From assembly GCA_948146395.1 (NCBI GenBank), contig OX411548.1, forward strand, positions 32,000,912 to 32,064,911: a DNA stretch of 64,000 nt, given 5' to 3'. The stretch is from Fragum whitleyi (taxonomy: Eukaryota > Mollusca > Bivalvia > Cardiida > Cardiidae). The notes below the pieces were generated by a model that did not search any database, was not told where the DNA came from, and saw nothing but the letters and a program-made list of their open reading frames with translations. The stretch's first letter is position 1; each line of letters begins with the position of its first letter. The position numbers were made by a program, and so were the translations under genes. This document shows, in pieces, positions 43,801 to 51,213 of the stretch.

Positions 43801-45001
43801 AAAAATTGTTCGCAGAATTATCAATTTGTCTAAAAATATGGGTGTGGCAGGGCGGGCTTATTTTCAGCCTGAAATCTTTGAACAACATCTTCTCCTGAGC
43901 TTCTGGGCCGATTTCAATGAAACTGTACCAGAATGTTCCTTGGGTGACCCTCTTCAAAAATTGTTTGTGAAATTTTGATTGAATGAGATCCACTGGATCC
44001 ATAAAATTCAGGTTAGAGGTTTAGGGCCATTCTGGTCGTCTTGTTTTAAAGTGATATCTAAAAAGTTTTCTTCGTTGTAATTTTACATATAAGTTATATG
44101 AGTTCACTTCTGATAGCTCAGTTTCAACTTGGAAAAAGTTGTAATTCCTTCTGAATGCTGGTGACTTTCATTACCATCTATTTTCAAGATCTTTCTTTCA
44201 AATCTTGAGATATTTAAGCCAGTGGAGCAATACAGGCCCTCTTGGGCCTCTTGTTATTGAGAAATATAACTAATTTATGAGCCGGTCAGAATGCACAAAA
44301 CTTGATGGAATCAACTAGAATTATATTATTAAGAATTTAAAATGAAGCAATTGTAATGCTTCTAAACCAAAAAGAAGGAACTTTGTTTACTGTAATATCA
44401 AATACATCTGTTCTAAGTATAAGGGAAGTAACTATTTATTGATCATAATTATTCTTTACCTAAATATTTCATCTTGTGAATTGTCATTCTTTCAGAAAAA
44501 AGAATATGGGAAAACTATTTAAATTCTCTTCTAATAATATTTGGAGACTCAGGACTGTGGAGTGAATCAGGTGCTCAAGAGCCTCTAGTGTAAACTTTCC
44601 ACATGTTGTCCGTCATGCAAAAAGGAACTCCGTAAAATAATTTTTTGAAAAAGAGATTGATTCTAGTAGAGAACAACCAGAGGTTGCAATTCAAAAATTC
44701 TTTCATAGAAAGGTAGATGGATTATTGTAGAGTCTGTATGCACTATCCAGATGGTCCCTTTTCAAGTAACAGATCACTCTTTTTTCAGAATTTGGAACTC
44801 AGGGAGAACTGTAACTGTCCACGATTACCAGAACAAGATCCTCGTGTCAAAATACAGCATTTACGTAACCAGATGGATAACGTGTTTATAGCCAGAGCAA
44901 CAAAAGCTAATCTACAACGAATCGAAAAAGTAAATCAGGATAAGTTAAACCTTCCTTCAGTAGTGGATTCTGTCAAACTACACCAACATAGAAAGTATTA
45001 G
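34448..45001 (+). CDS. OMA1: OMA1, mitochondrial inner-membrane zinc metalloprotease (complete)
   Basis: Eight exons: 34448-34818, 36898-37117, 37914-38087, 38772-38879, 41327-41455, 42121-42195, 42868-43017 and 44789-45001; 479 codons, all junctions GT/AG and in phase. OMA1 (M48 family) is the stress-activated protease that cleaves OPA1 and DELE1 in vertebrates. Residues 1 to about 110 are Arg/Ser/His-rich, like a mitochondrial presequence (RCFHTTGQRH). ILSPLYKIAAALTGR opens the conserved part. A transmembrane segment lies near 144-164 (YITACFATVLSVLAGLATYY). HVVDNPEKNAFVLPNG precedes the zinc motif HEMSH (residues 281-285, catalytic Glu282). A second hydrophobic stretch lies around 304-328. 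The third zinc ligand is the first Glu of EAD (about residue 348). PEWLSTHPTHANR is the conserved C-terminal block. An in-frame TGA at 34424 fixes 34448 as the first ATG. Nothing looks broken. Confidence 0.96.
35065..35323. mobile_element. MITE (GGCCCGTCATGCGAAAAGG family), copy 1
   Basis: Inverted ends CCCGTCATGCGAAAAGGGAC and CCCTTTTCGCATGATGGGTC, with interior 'aaaagagatttgatcc' and 'cagtctgacaagggtcga'. Other copies are at 38392-38641 and 44600-44777, with a fragment at 63336-63370. It lies in OMA1 intron 1. Confidence 0.65.
35835..36826 (+). mobile_element. HINE-like element, family C (AGTCCCCTACCGG), copy 2
   Basis: TTATTAGTCCCCTACCGGTG, palindrome around CCGGTGTTCACACCGG, GTCTGTCCGTCC microsatellite (35885-35947), three monomers at 161-bp spacing (35959, 36118, 36281, 36440), a unique 3' segment, CCGGTAGGGGACTTATGTCC, the hairpin CCATGT-CGA-ACATGG and CTCTTGTTTT. 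It is nearly identical to 6637-7600 except for the terminal hairpin. It ends 71 bp before OMA1 exon 2. Confidence 0.82.
36898..37117 (+). CDS. OMA1: OMA1 coding exon 2 (transmembrane segment)
   Basis: 220 nt, acceptor ctttttcag, donor gtaagt. It encodes RLRNWLKVQPPELQKKYY, the hydrophobic ITACFATVLSVLAGLATYYY and SHLQETPISGRRRFITLN. Human counterpart: ...GGLAGLGAVGYYYFTHLEES with PITGRKK. Confidence 0.93.
37165..37420 (+). mobile_element. HINE-like fragment, family B/G 5' end
   Basis: Begins CATGTGCTCAAGGGGAGCTT, like the 5' palindrome of 3797-5118. It continues with 'caaccaaacatggaagaaat' and 'ttccttgggggaccc' and stops without a 3' hairpin. Confidence 0.5.
37914..38087 (+). CDS. OMA1: OMA1 coding exon 3
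   Basis: 174 nt, acceptor catttcag, donor gtaagg. It includes ANKDVPGMTDQQWVVHVVD and NPEKNAFVLP; human has CNKDVPGISQINWVIHVVD. Phase 0 at both ends. Confidence 0.95.
38100..38265. mobile_element. Fold-back MITE (TTAA-GGTAGTGGA), copy 1
   Basis: TTAAGGTAGTGGAACTGTAA...CGGTTCCACTACCTTAA: a near-complete palindrome with an inner GTTAACTGAGG/CCTCAGTTAAC pair and TTAA at both borders. It begins 12 bp after the OMA1 exon 3 splice donor. A second copy is at 41893-42055. Confidence 0.75.
38392..38641. mobile_element. MITE (GGCCCGTCATGCGAAAAGG family), copy 2
   Basis: Left end TTTGTCATGAGAAAAATGAC with 'gggaactccgtaaaataa', right end CCCTTTTCGTGTGACGGGTC. Same interior as 35065-35323. Confidence 0.6.
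38772..38879 (+). CDS. OMA1: OMA1 coding exon 4 (HEMSH zinc motif)
   Basis: 108 nt, acceptor ttgtatttcag, donor gtgagt. It encodes NGHIFVYTGMLKFCENKD, then QLAVILGHEMSHALLMHA. HEMSH (38847-38861) is the HExxH catalytic site of M48 proteases; human has HEIAH. Confidence 0.97.
39064..39415 (+). mobile_element. TACAGT MITE (GTTAAGCGACCA family), copy 2
   Basis: Starts ACAGTAAAACTTGTGTTAAG with GCGACCACC and ends TCGCTCGAGC...ATCGACTGTA. The centre holds a strong fold-back, GAACCCATTAGAATCGTC/GACGATTCTAATGGGTTC (39217-39262). It lies in OMA1 intron 4. Confidence 0.6.
39486..39563 (+). pseudogene. Decayed duplicate of OMA1 exon 5
   Basis: 69 bp at 39486-39554 align without gaps to 41330-41398 of exon 5, with 55 of 69 bases the same by my count. 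The frame stays open across the match: KQFSCTQFLEKVVKVFLTAK and WTF, against EQLSYTQFLDKAVIVLMTAL and WTF in the real exon (14 of 23 residues alike). It then reaches TGA at 39561. The acceptor position reads ...acaaacg, so no AG remains directly upstream. I read it as a dead tandem exon copy. Inclusion would truncate OMA1 just after the zinc motif. Confidence 0.75.
39681..41038 (+). mobile_element. HINE-like element, family H (AGCTCGACTATTC)
   Basis: TTTTTAGCTCGACTATTCGA with palindrome CTATTCGAAGAATAG, a short GTCGGCGTCGGCG run and seven monomers of about 174 bp ('cttggttaagtttttacgtg', 'attgctttgaaactttgcac', 'gaatttagtggaattttaac'). It ends GAATAGTCGAGCT (inverse 5' arm), the hairpin GCTGTC-CTCC-GACAGC and TCTTGTTTA. 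It sits between the exon-5 duplicate and the real exon 5 of OMA1. Confidence 0.82.
41327..41455 (+). CDS. OMA1: OMA1 coding exon 5
   Basis: 129 nt, acceptor ttattatag, donor gtaggt. It encodes AEQLSYTQFLDKAVIVLMTA, LWTFMPNDGVAVVFQWYCEK and LKK, matching the human segment AEKAGMVHLLDFLGMIFLTM...PRDSLALLCQW. It is mildly hydrophobic. Phase 0 at both ends. Confidence 0.9.
41893..42055. mobile_element. Fold-back MITE (TTAA-GGTAGTGGA), copy 2
   Basis: TTAAGGTAGTGGACCTGTG...GGGTCCACTACCTTAA with TTAA borders. It ends 65 bp before OMA1 exon 6. Confidence 0.75.
42121..42195 (+). CDS. OMA1: OMA1 coding exon 6 (EAD motif)
   Basis: 75 nt, acceptor tcttttgtag, donor gtaata. It encodes VHLDMPYSRSLEKEADNVGL and QLAAK. 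In the human protein the matching text is FNRPYSRKLEAEADKIGLLL; the first Glu of EAD supplies the third zinc ligand in M48 enzymes. Confidence 0.95.
42229..42477. mobile_element. PIF/Harbinger-like MITE
   Basis: GGGCCCGTGTTACTAAACAT...GTTAAGTAAAACAGGGCCC, with central 'ggaattgtcttctaaagacga'. Flanking triplets (TTG, TGA) do not match. Confidence 0.68.
42507..42760. mobile_element. Fold-back MITE (GCCTGTG...GACATTTCC family)
   Basis: GAGTCTGTGCCTGACATTTC...GGAAATCTCACACAGATTC, interior 'gcagatgcacaggctggtca'. Same family as 9888-10135. Confidence 0.6.
42868..43017 (+). CDS. OMA1: OMA1 coding exon 7
   Basis: 150 nt, acceptor tcataccag, donor gtgggt. It encodes ACYDIREGTVLWGRMSVSDD, LMGKEKVPEWLSTHPTHANR and VKNINQLIPK. 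PEWLSTHPTHANR matches human PEWLSTHPSHGNR. Phase 0 at both ends. Confidence 0.96.
43183..44255 (+). mobile_element. HINE-like element, family E, with a second (family B type) 3' end inside
   Basis: TTTTTAGCTCCACTGGCCGA 5' end, monomers as in 30537-32042, and a correct family E 3' end (GCCAGTGGAGC, GGCCC-TCTT-GGGCC, TCTTGTTAT at about 44219-44255). Inside, 43993-44043 carries the family B terminus (CACTGGATCC, AAATTCAGGTTAGAGG, GGGCCATTCTGGTC, GTCTTGTTTT). It is either a nested fragment or a chimaera. A partial MITE (43110-43182) abuts its 5' end. OMA1 intron 7. Confidence 0.72.
44600..44777. mobile_element. MITE (GTCATGCAAAAAGG family), copy 3
   Basis: CCGTCATGCAAAAAGGAACT...CCCTTTTCAAGTAACAGATC, interior 'aaaagagattgattctag'. 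The right end stops about 11 bp before OMA1 exon 8, so only the polypyrimidine tract and AG lie outside the element. Confidence 0.65.
44789..45001 (+). CDS. OMA1: OMA1 coding exon 8 with stop
   Basis: 213 nt, acceptor cttttttcag, ending AAG TAT TAG. It begins NLELRENCNCPRLPEQDPRV; human has ALKIREMCNCPPLSNPDPRL. The tail (70 residues) is diverged as in other OMA1 proteins. A HINE begins 17 bp after the stop. Confidence 0.94.
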   Translation, partial: NLELRENCNCPRLPEQDPRVKIQHLRNQMDNVFIARATKANLQRIEKVNQDKLNLPSVVDSVKLHQHRKY

Positions 45002-45017
45002 ACACATCTGTGTTTAA

Positions 45018-46617
45018 TTTTCTGCTCACCTGAGCACAGAGAGCTCAAGGTGAGCTTTTGTGTTTGTCCAATGTCTGTTCTCCATCGTCAGGTGTGCGTT
45101 GTCCATCATCCACAATTTCTTAAAACATCTTCTCCGCCTAAACTGGTGGGCCAATCTTGATGAAACTTGGCAGGGGTGCTCCTTGGGTCAAGCTCTACCA
45201 AAGTTGTTCAAATAAATGAAACCCACCCTTAACTCTCCCTTTACCCTAACAAAAAGGGTGAAAATAGGAAAATCTTCTTCTCTGAATCCAGCTTTCATAT
45301 CTTGAATGTAGCATCATCTAATGTACCTCTACCAAGTTTGTTTATATCCAGACCCTAAGGTCATATTTAGGCTCTGGCTGGGCAGAACCGTTTTTACATA
45401 GAATCAAAGAGAAAAAAAAACCAGAAGGCAGTATGTGGCATCATCTAGTAGACTTCTACCAAATTTATTCACATCAAGACCATGGGGTCATATTTGGGGT
45501 TTTTTCAGGCGCATCCGTTTTAGGTGACCTGAGCATGAAGGGTGAAAATCGGAAAATCTTCAAAATCTTTTTCTCTGAAACCAGATGGCAGACAGCTTTC
45601 ATATTTGGTATGTAGCATCATCCAGTGGACCTCTACCAAGATTGTTCACATCAAGACATTGGTCATATTTGGGCACATCCCAGGCGTATCCCTTTTAACA
45701 TAGAATCAAAGAGCGAAAATCTTCTTCTCTGAAACAAGATGGCTGACAGCTTTCATATTTTGTATGTAGCATCATCTAGAGAACCTCTACCAAATTTGTT
45801 CATATCAAGACCGGGGGGTCACATTTTGGCTCCACCCAGGTTCATCCTTTTTACATAGAGAAAAAATCTTCTAAAATCTTCTTCTCTGAAATCAGATGGC
45901 AGACAGCTTTCATAGTTAGTATGTAGCATCATCTTGTGAACATCTACCAAGTTTCTTCATAACAAGACACTGGGGTCGTATTTGAGCTTCACCCTAGTAT
46001 ATCTCTTTTAATATAGAATCAAAGAGCGGAAATCTTCAAAAATCATCTTTTCTGAGACCAAACAGCAGAGAGCCTTTTTATTTTGATATGTAGCATAATC
46101 TAGTGGACCTTTACCAATTTTGTTCATATTATGCCCCTGGGGCCTGTTTTACTAAACATCTTACGATCATTTCTTGCGTAAGTTAAAAATTTAAGTTGCT
46201 TCTACAGTAGCAACTAAATATGGAATTCTGCCATGCATCATATCAATGGAATCGTCTTTGAAAGACGATTCCAATGAAATGTTTCAAGGCAGAATCAAAC
46301 AATGAATGAAAACACCAGGTACGATTTTAGATTTTGACTTACGATTATTTTTTTCGTAAGACGTTTAGTAAAACGGGCCCCTGGTTCATATTGGACTCTG
46401 AATGACTCCCCCTAGCCCCAATTTTGCATAGACATTAAGTAGGAAATCTTAAATACTTGTTCTGAAACATGAAGGTGGGCCGTTTCTTCATAGTTTCATT
46501 TAATTGAATTTCATCAAGTTAATTCCTTTCAAGTCCCTGCCTATTTAATTGATTTGATGTCCCAGGGGTCAAAGAGATTCAGGTTAGGGATCTAGGATCA
46601 TCATGCTCCTCTTGTTT
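45018..46617 (+). mobile_element. HINE-like element, family G (GCTCACCTGAGCAC), complete
   Basis: Starts near TTTTCTGCTCACCTGAGCAC with palindrome GAGCACAGAGAGCTC; first unit 'cttgatgaaacttggcaggg' and 'tccttgggtcaagc'. About seven monomers follow ('gatggcagacagctttcata', 'ctctaccaagtttgttcata'). It ends ATTCAGGTTAGGG, ATCATCATGCTCC and TCTTGTTTTC. A PIF/Harbinger-like MITE (46140-46380) interrupts one monomer. Confidence 0.75.
46140..46380. mobile_element. PIF/Harbinger-like MITE inside a HINE, CTG duplication
   Basis: GGGCCTGTTTTACTAAACAT...GTTTAGTAAAACGGGCCC, flanked by CTG at 46137-46139 and 46381-46383. Removing it rejoins 'atgcccctgg' to 'ttcatattgg', close to the intact monomer text 'acacccctggggtcaattt' at 34149. 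This gives the insertion site to the base. Confidence 0.85.
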
Positions 46618-46724
46618 TCTCTTAGCAGATAATATCGTAATAATTTTAAAGACTGCTTTTGCATTTTGTCACAAAGTTTTTCCTAGAGTTTATTCTCTCA
46701 GGAGATGTATAAAGTAGTTTTCCA

Positions 46725-46950
46725 TTTAAGAGATAAAAAGTATTTGTTGATTTCATTTAGGTATGAAACTTTAAACCTTATTCATACTTAAGTGTGATTA
46801 GGGTTTTAGTTTCATACCTCTTTGAGATCAACAAATACTATCTTCATGGTAAAGTTTGTTGGTTCAGAAACAGATTTCTTATGAGACTACTTTTTGCAGA
46901 AGCTAACATAACAGCTGTTTACTCAAAATTGTTTTCATTGGAGAATAAAC
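46725..46950. mobile_element. Fold-back MITE (AGTATTTGTTGATTTCATT family), copy 2
   Basis: Arms 'agtatttgttgatttcatt' and 'gagatcaacaaatact', with tail 'ctcaaaattgttttcattgg'. Same family as 13850-14125. Confidence 0.55.
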
Positions 46951-47059
46951 CAAACTTTTCAGCTAATCAAAATGCATGAATATTCATGGACACATAAATT
47001 AAATTATTAGAAAATGCAAATAAAGGTTTTCTGTGGTAATTGGTATAATAAGGTGGCTA

Positions 47060-47530
47060 AAGAGTAGGTGGGTTATAGTTGTATGTATGCATTCGGAACA
47101 CCACTTGGCCAATCTCACGATCAACCTCGGATGTACATAGACAGACTATTTTTAAAAATTACGGGAAAACCTTCGAAAAACTCGATGACACAACTTTAAA
47201 TGGGGTAAGGCCTTGAAACTGTGAGTGAAAACATTTGACGTTGCCAACGCTACTCGTTTAAGTCACTGACGTGAAACCATCGTGTCCTCATATAAATATC
47301 TTTAGATTCTTAATTAATGGCTGAAAAAATCTTAATTTTTGATAATGATTCGTCATTCTCAAAAATTAAGACTTTTCAGCCATTATTTACTGTAAAAGAT
47401 ATAAATCTACAGTGCTAGTTTTTCTTACACTGTTTCCGCCTAACAAAATGCATACCCATCCGCCTTACATACATCCGAGGTCTGTTGCAGTTTACGGAAA
47501 TGGCCAAGTGATGTTCCGAATGTTATGTAT
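47060..47530. mobile_element. Long inverted-repeat element (CCACTTGGCC ends), copy 2
   Basis: Inverse of 20920-21420: 'cggaacaccacttggccaat', 'gatcaacctcggatgtacat', a centre GGCTGAAAAAATCTTAATTT/AAATTAAGACTTTTCAGCC, and 'catccgaggtctgttgcagt' near the right end. Confidence 0.65.
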
Positions 47531-47889
47531 GGTGAGTGTATTGGTAAAAAATAGTAAGGGCAACTTTATTCTTGAATTAGGAACAGGCCTAATAACATCC
47601 CCAAAAAGATTCCTTTTACTTTGTAGTCTGTTTATATCTGAAGTGAGGTTTGTTAAGTGAAATTATAATAAAAGTGGCTGAATGGATCCCAAAATTGGTT
47701 TGAGGGGGTAAATTTCATGCCATGGATAACAACATGTGGAGGTTAAAATACATAGAAATATTGAGTAAATAGATTAGTACTTGAAATATACTTATGGACT
47801 TATGGACATTCAACGTAAAGATATTTGACTGTATTTTCTGAATTGAAATGCAAGTTCACATGTCGAAAAATATCTGAGTAGATATACAT

Positions 47890-48090
47890 AAACAATTTGA
47901 TTAAAAACTCTGTTTCAATAAATATTTCGGCGAATGCCTTTTCAAGAAATATCACAAAGAAATGTTCCGACTACATAATTTACAATTCTACTGTGCAGCC
48001 ATATTGAAATTGTTTTGAAAGTCAAATGATGCCTTTCTTGAAAAAGGCATTTGCCAAAATTTTAATTGAAACAGAGTTTTTAAGTAAAAT
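47890..48090. mobile_element. Fold-back element (AAAAACTCTGTTTCAAT arms)
   Basis: Left arm 'aaaaactctgtttcaataaa' with 'ggcgaatgccttttcaagaa'; right arm 'ttcttgaaaaaggcatttgc' with 'aattgaaacagagttttta'. Arms of about 60 bp around an 85-bp spacer. Confidence 0.6.
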
Positions 48091-48298
48091 TTGTTTATCT
48101 AACTTCCCTTTGGAATAATTTATGGACTTAGTCATATACATATATGAAAAATAACTGAAGGAGAAAAGTACTTTTTTATAGATATATAGTTGTTGTGTCT
48201 GAATTACTTCCCTTATGTGTTTTTTAACACTCACCAAATTCTTAGCTTTTTTGACTTACACACCTAACATTCATATGGGATGAATATCTTAGAGCTCA

Positions 48299-48545
48299 GG
48301 GCCCGAGGTTATAAAACTTTTCTCAGGCTCAGGCTCAATTTTTTCAAATTTCAGTTTGAGATTAAAGCCTTAATTCTGTTTCATTACTCATTTAAATGTA
48401 TAAACATAAAAGATGGTATTAATAAGTTGTTATAAATAACAGCTTATTAATATTATCTTTTATTTTTATACATTTATTTTAATTTGAAATTTGAGAAAAT
48501 TGAGCCTGAGCCTGAGCCTGAGAAGAATTTTATAACCTCTGGTCC
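48299..48545. mobile_element. Fold-back MITE (GGGCCCGAGGTTATAAAA), clear copy
   Basis: GGGCCCGAGGTTATAAAACT...TTTTATAACCTCTGGTCC. (AGGCTC)n in one arm faces (GAGCCT)n in the other; the centre is TAAGTTGTTATAAATAACAG. Diverged relative at 5767-6014. Confidence 0.68.
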
Positions 48546-48630
48546 AAAATACCAGAAACCCATGGTAAGTTATATCAGCCTCCACAATAATTTGAATACT
48601 GTTTAATGCGGCTTTACACTATCAAAATAA

Positions 48631-48878
48631 TTAACCCTTGTCATGCTGAACCTGGAATATTCCTGCTTTGGCAGGAGCTATAGACAAACATCAGCCTGCA
48701 CATATGTGCAGTCTGATGTAAGTCTACACCACCTGTTTCTCACTTTCAAACTAGAATTGTCGAAATATTAAGTTTTTCAAATGAAAATTGACCTACAGTT
48801 GGTATTTTCAGTGCTTTTTACCCTTTGATTTTAATGAATTTTTTTTATTAAAAATTTATTCAGCATGACAAGGGTTGA
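48631..48878 (-). mobile_element. piggyBac-like MITE PB-B, copy 2
   Basis: TTAACCCTTGTCATGCTGAA...TTCAGCATGACAAGGGTTGA; the right TTAA is mutated to TTGA. The interior is the inverse of 29679-29933. Confidence 0.76.
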
Positions 48879-49610
48879 TATCTGATAGAGAGAATAGATG
48901 GTTTTTGCTTTAACTTTTGATTATGCTTCAATCTGCTTTGATTTGTTTCTTCGCATATTCTAATATACATGTAATTCTAATCAAGATGTTTTAAAATGGG
49001 ATAGGATGTAGTGGTACACTGTTGGGAAAAATACCAAAAGTCCCATGTCAGGTACTCAAGGTGCCATGGTAATTGACTGAAACATTGTCTTAGTAGAATT
49101 AAAACCTATTTAAACAAAGAAATCAAGATAAAAAAATCTTGCAGACGACAAAACTAAGTAGACGAAGTTCAAGCTTAAGATCATCCTACATTAGGTCACA
49201 ATCAAGTCTTATGTCAGAAATCTAAAATATGCCTCAAATGGAACTCTAGTGTTTTCCTATCACAACATGCTTTTCATTCAAAATAACACATTTTAATCAT
49301 TATATCCCCCCGAAACTTTGGATTCATAGTAGTCAGCTTGTCGGTAGGTCCATCAATCAGTCCATCTGTTGCTTTTTCATGTCTGCTCAATTTCTCAGCA
49401 AGTAATTGGTGTATTTCATCTTTATAGATGTGATCAGTTCAGCATAAAGCAGAGATGTGCTAGTGTAATTTTGGTAACGATCCATTGATTTTTGACAGAA
49501 CTATGCCCTTTTGATGGAAAATTGCTTTTCATTATTGACAAACACTTGTAGGGGGGTAATAGCCTGCTTTGGGATAGTCTTGTTTAATTTCATTTGCCTT
49601 CATAACAGAA

Positions 49611-51173
49611 ATTTTTATGCTCCCCGAAGGGAGAGCATATAGCCGCCGCTTCGTCTGTCCGTCCGTCCGTCCGCCCGTAATTCCGTCCGTCCGTCCATTT
49701 CCACCTATTTCTCCATAACCCTTGGGCCAAATCAAATGAAACTTACCATGTGAACTCCCTATGATATAGTGATGATGCATCTGTGATGGTTTTTGGATTT
49801 GAGGCCTCGTCACGGGAAAAGGGGACTTAGGGTTAAAAACAGTTTTTCCCAAATTTCTCCTAGTCCAACAGTCAGAATTTAGTGAAATTTCATATTTGAG
49901 TAGCAAATCAGGTGCCCTTTACTATAAACAATTTGAAATTAACGTAAAAAAAAAAAAATATCATGGAAAAAGGGGGCTAAATGTTTTTTACCTTACGTTA
50001 GCATGTAAAATAGTAATTCCGTCCGTCCGTCCGTCCCCACCTATTTCTCCATAACCCTTGGGCCAAATATAATGAAACTTACCATGTGAACTCCCTATGA
50101 TATAGTGATGATGCATCTGTGACGGTTTTTGGATTTGAGGCCTCGTCACGGGAAAAGGGGACTTAGGGTAAAAAACAGTTTTTCCCAAATTTCTCCTAGT
50201 CTAACAGTCAGAATTTAGTGAAATTTCATATTTGAGTAGCAAATCAGATGCTCTTTACTATAAACAATTTGAAATTAACGTAAAAAAAAAATAGCATGGA
50301 AAAAGGGGGCTAAATGTTTGTTACCTTTACGCGTTAGCGTAAAATACAGTTATTCTTTCATTTCTCCTTGTCTCATGCTCAGAATTTGATGAAATTTCAC
50401 ATTTCAGTAGCAAATCAGATGCCCTTTACCATAAGGTATTTGATATTTGTGTCTAAAAATATGTCATGCAAAAAGGGAGTTTAATGTTTGTTACCTTTAT
50501 GTTTGCTGTATAAGATAACATCTTATTTGAGTCCTTGCAATCTGACTACAGAGCATATCTCCTAAAGTATAATAGCTATCAACTTGAAACCTTATGGGTG
50601 GATAGATCTTATGGAGGAGAAGTGCAGTGCACAAGAACTACAACTCTTGCTTGCATAATTTTGGAGTTATTGCCCTTTGTTATTTTTTATACTTAGATTA
50701 TGTCTGGAGCATATCTCCTAAAGTATAATAGCTATCAACTTGAAACTTAATGGGTGGATAGATCTCATAGAGGAGAAGTGCAGTGTACAAGAACTGCATC
50801 TCTCGCTTGCATAATTTTGGAGTTATTGCCCTTTGTTATTTTTGATACTTAGATTTTGTCTGGAGCATATCTCCTAAAGTATAATAGCTATCAACTTGAA
50901 TCTTTATGGGTGGATAGATCTCTTAGAGGAGAAGTGCAATACACCTGAACTACAACTCTTGCTTGCATAATTTTGGAGTTATTGCCCTTTGTTATTTTTA
51001 GATACTTAGATTTTATAGGAGGCAAATCTTTGACAGTACATAGAATCTTTTATCTATTAGGCTTCAGTTTACTATCAAGCTTTCTTGGCGGGGGATGTCC
51101 ATGTCCAACATGGCTCTTGTTTTTGTGACAATGCCTTATTCAGGGAGCATAATCCGTCTCTGACAGCTCTTGT
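49611..51173 (+). mobile_element. HINE-like composite, family I (TGCTCCCCGAAGGG) with inner family C-type terminus
   Basis: Starts TTTTTATGCTCCCCGAAGGG, then GTCTGTCCGTCC; a roughly 335-bp block ('cacctatttctccataaccc', 'aaatgaaacttaccatgtga') is present twice in tandem (49676-50010 and 50012-50345). Then come three monomers of about 155 bp ('agcatatctcctaaagtata') and an inner family C-type end (CCATGT-CCA-ACATGG, CTCTTGTTTT at 51090-51122). It closes with its own end CAGGGAGCATA, GTCTCTGAC, AGCTCTTGTTTAT at 51141-51173. It therefore holds two termini, suggesting nesting. Confidence 0.7.
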
Positions 51174-51213
51174 TTATGGTTGCCAAGAACAACATGTAGC
51201 ATGGTAGAGGTAG

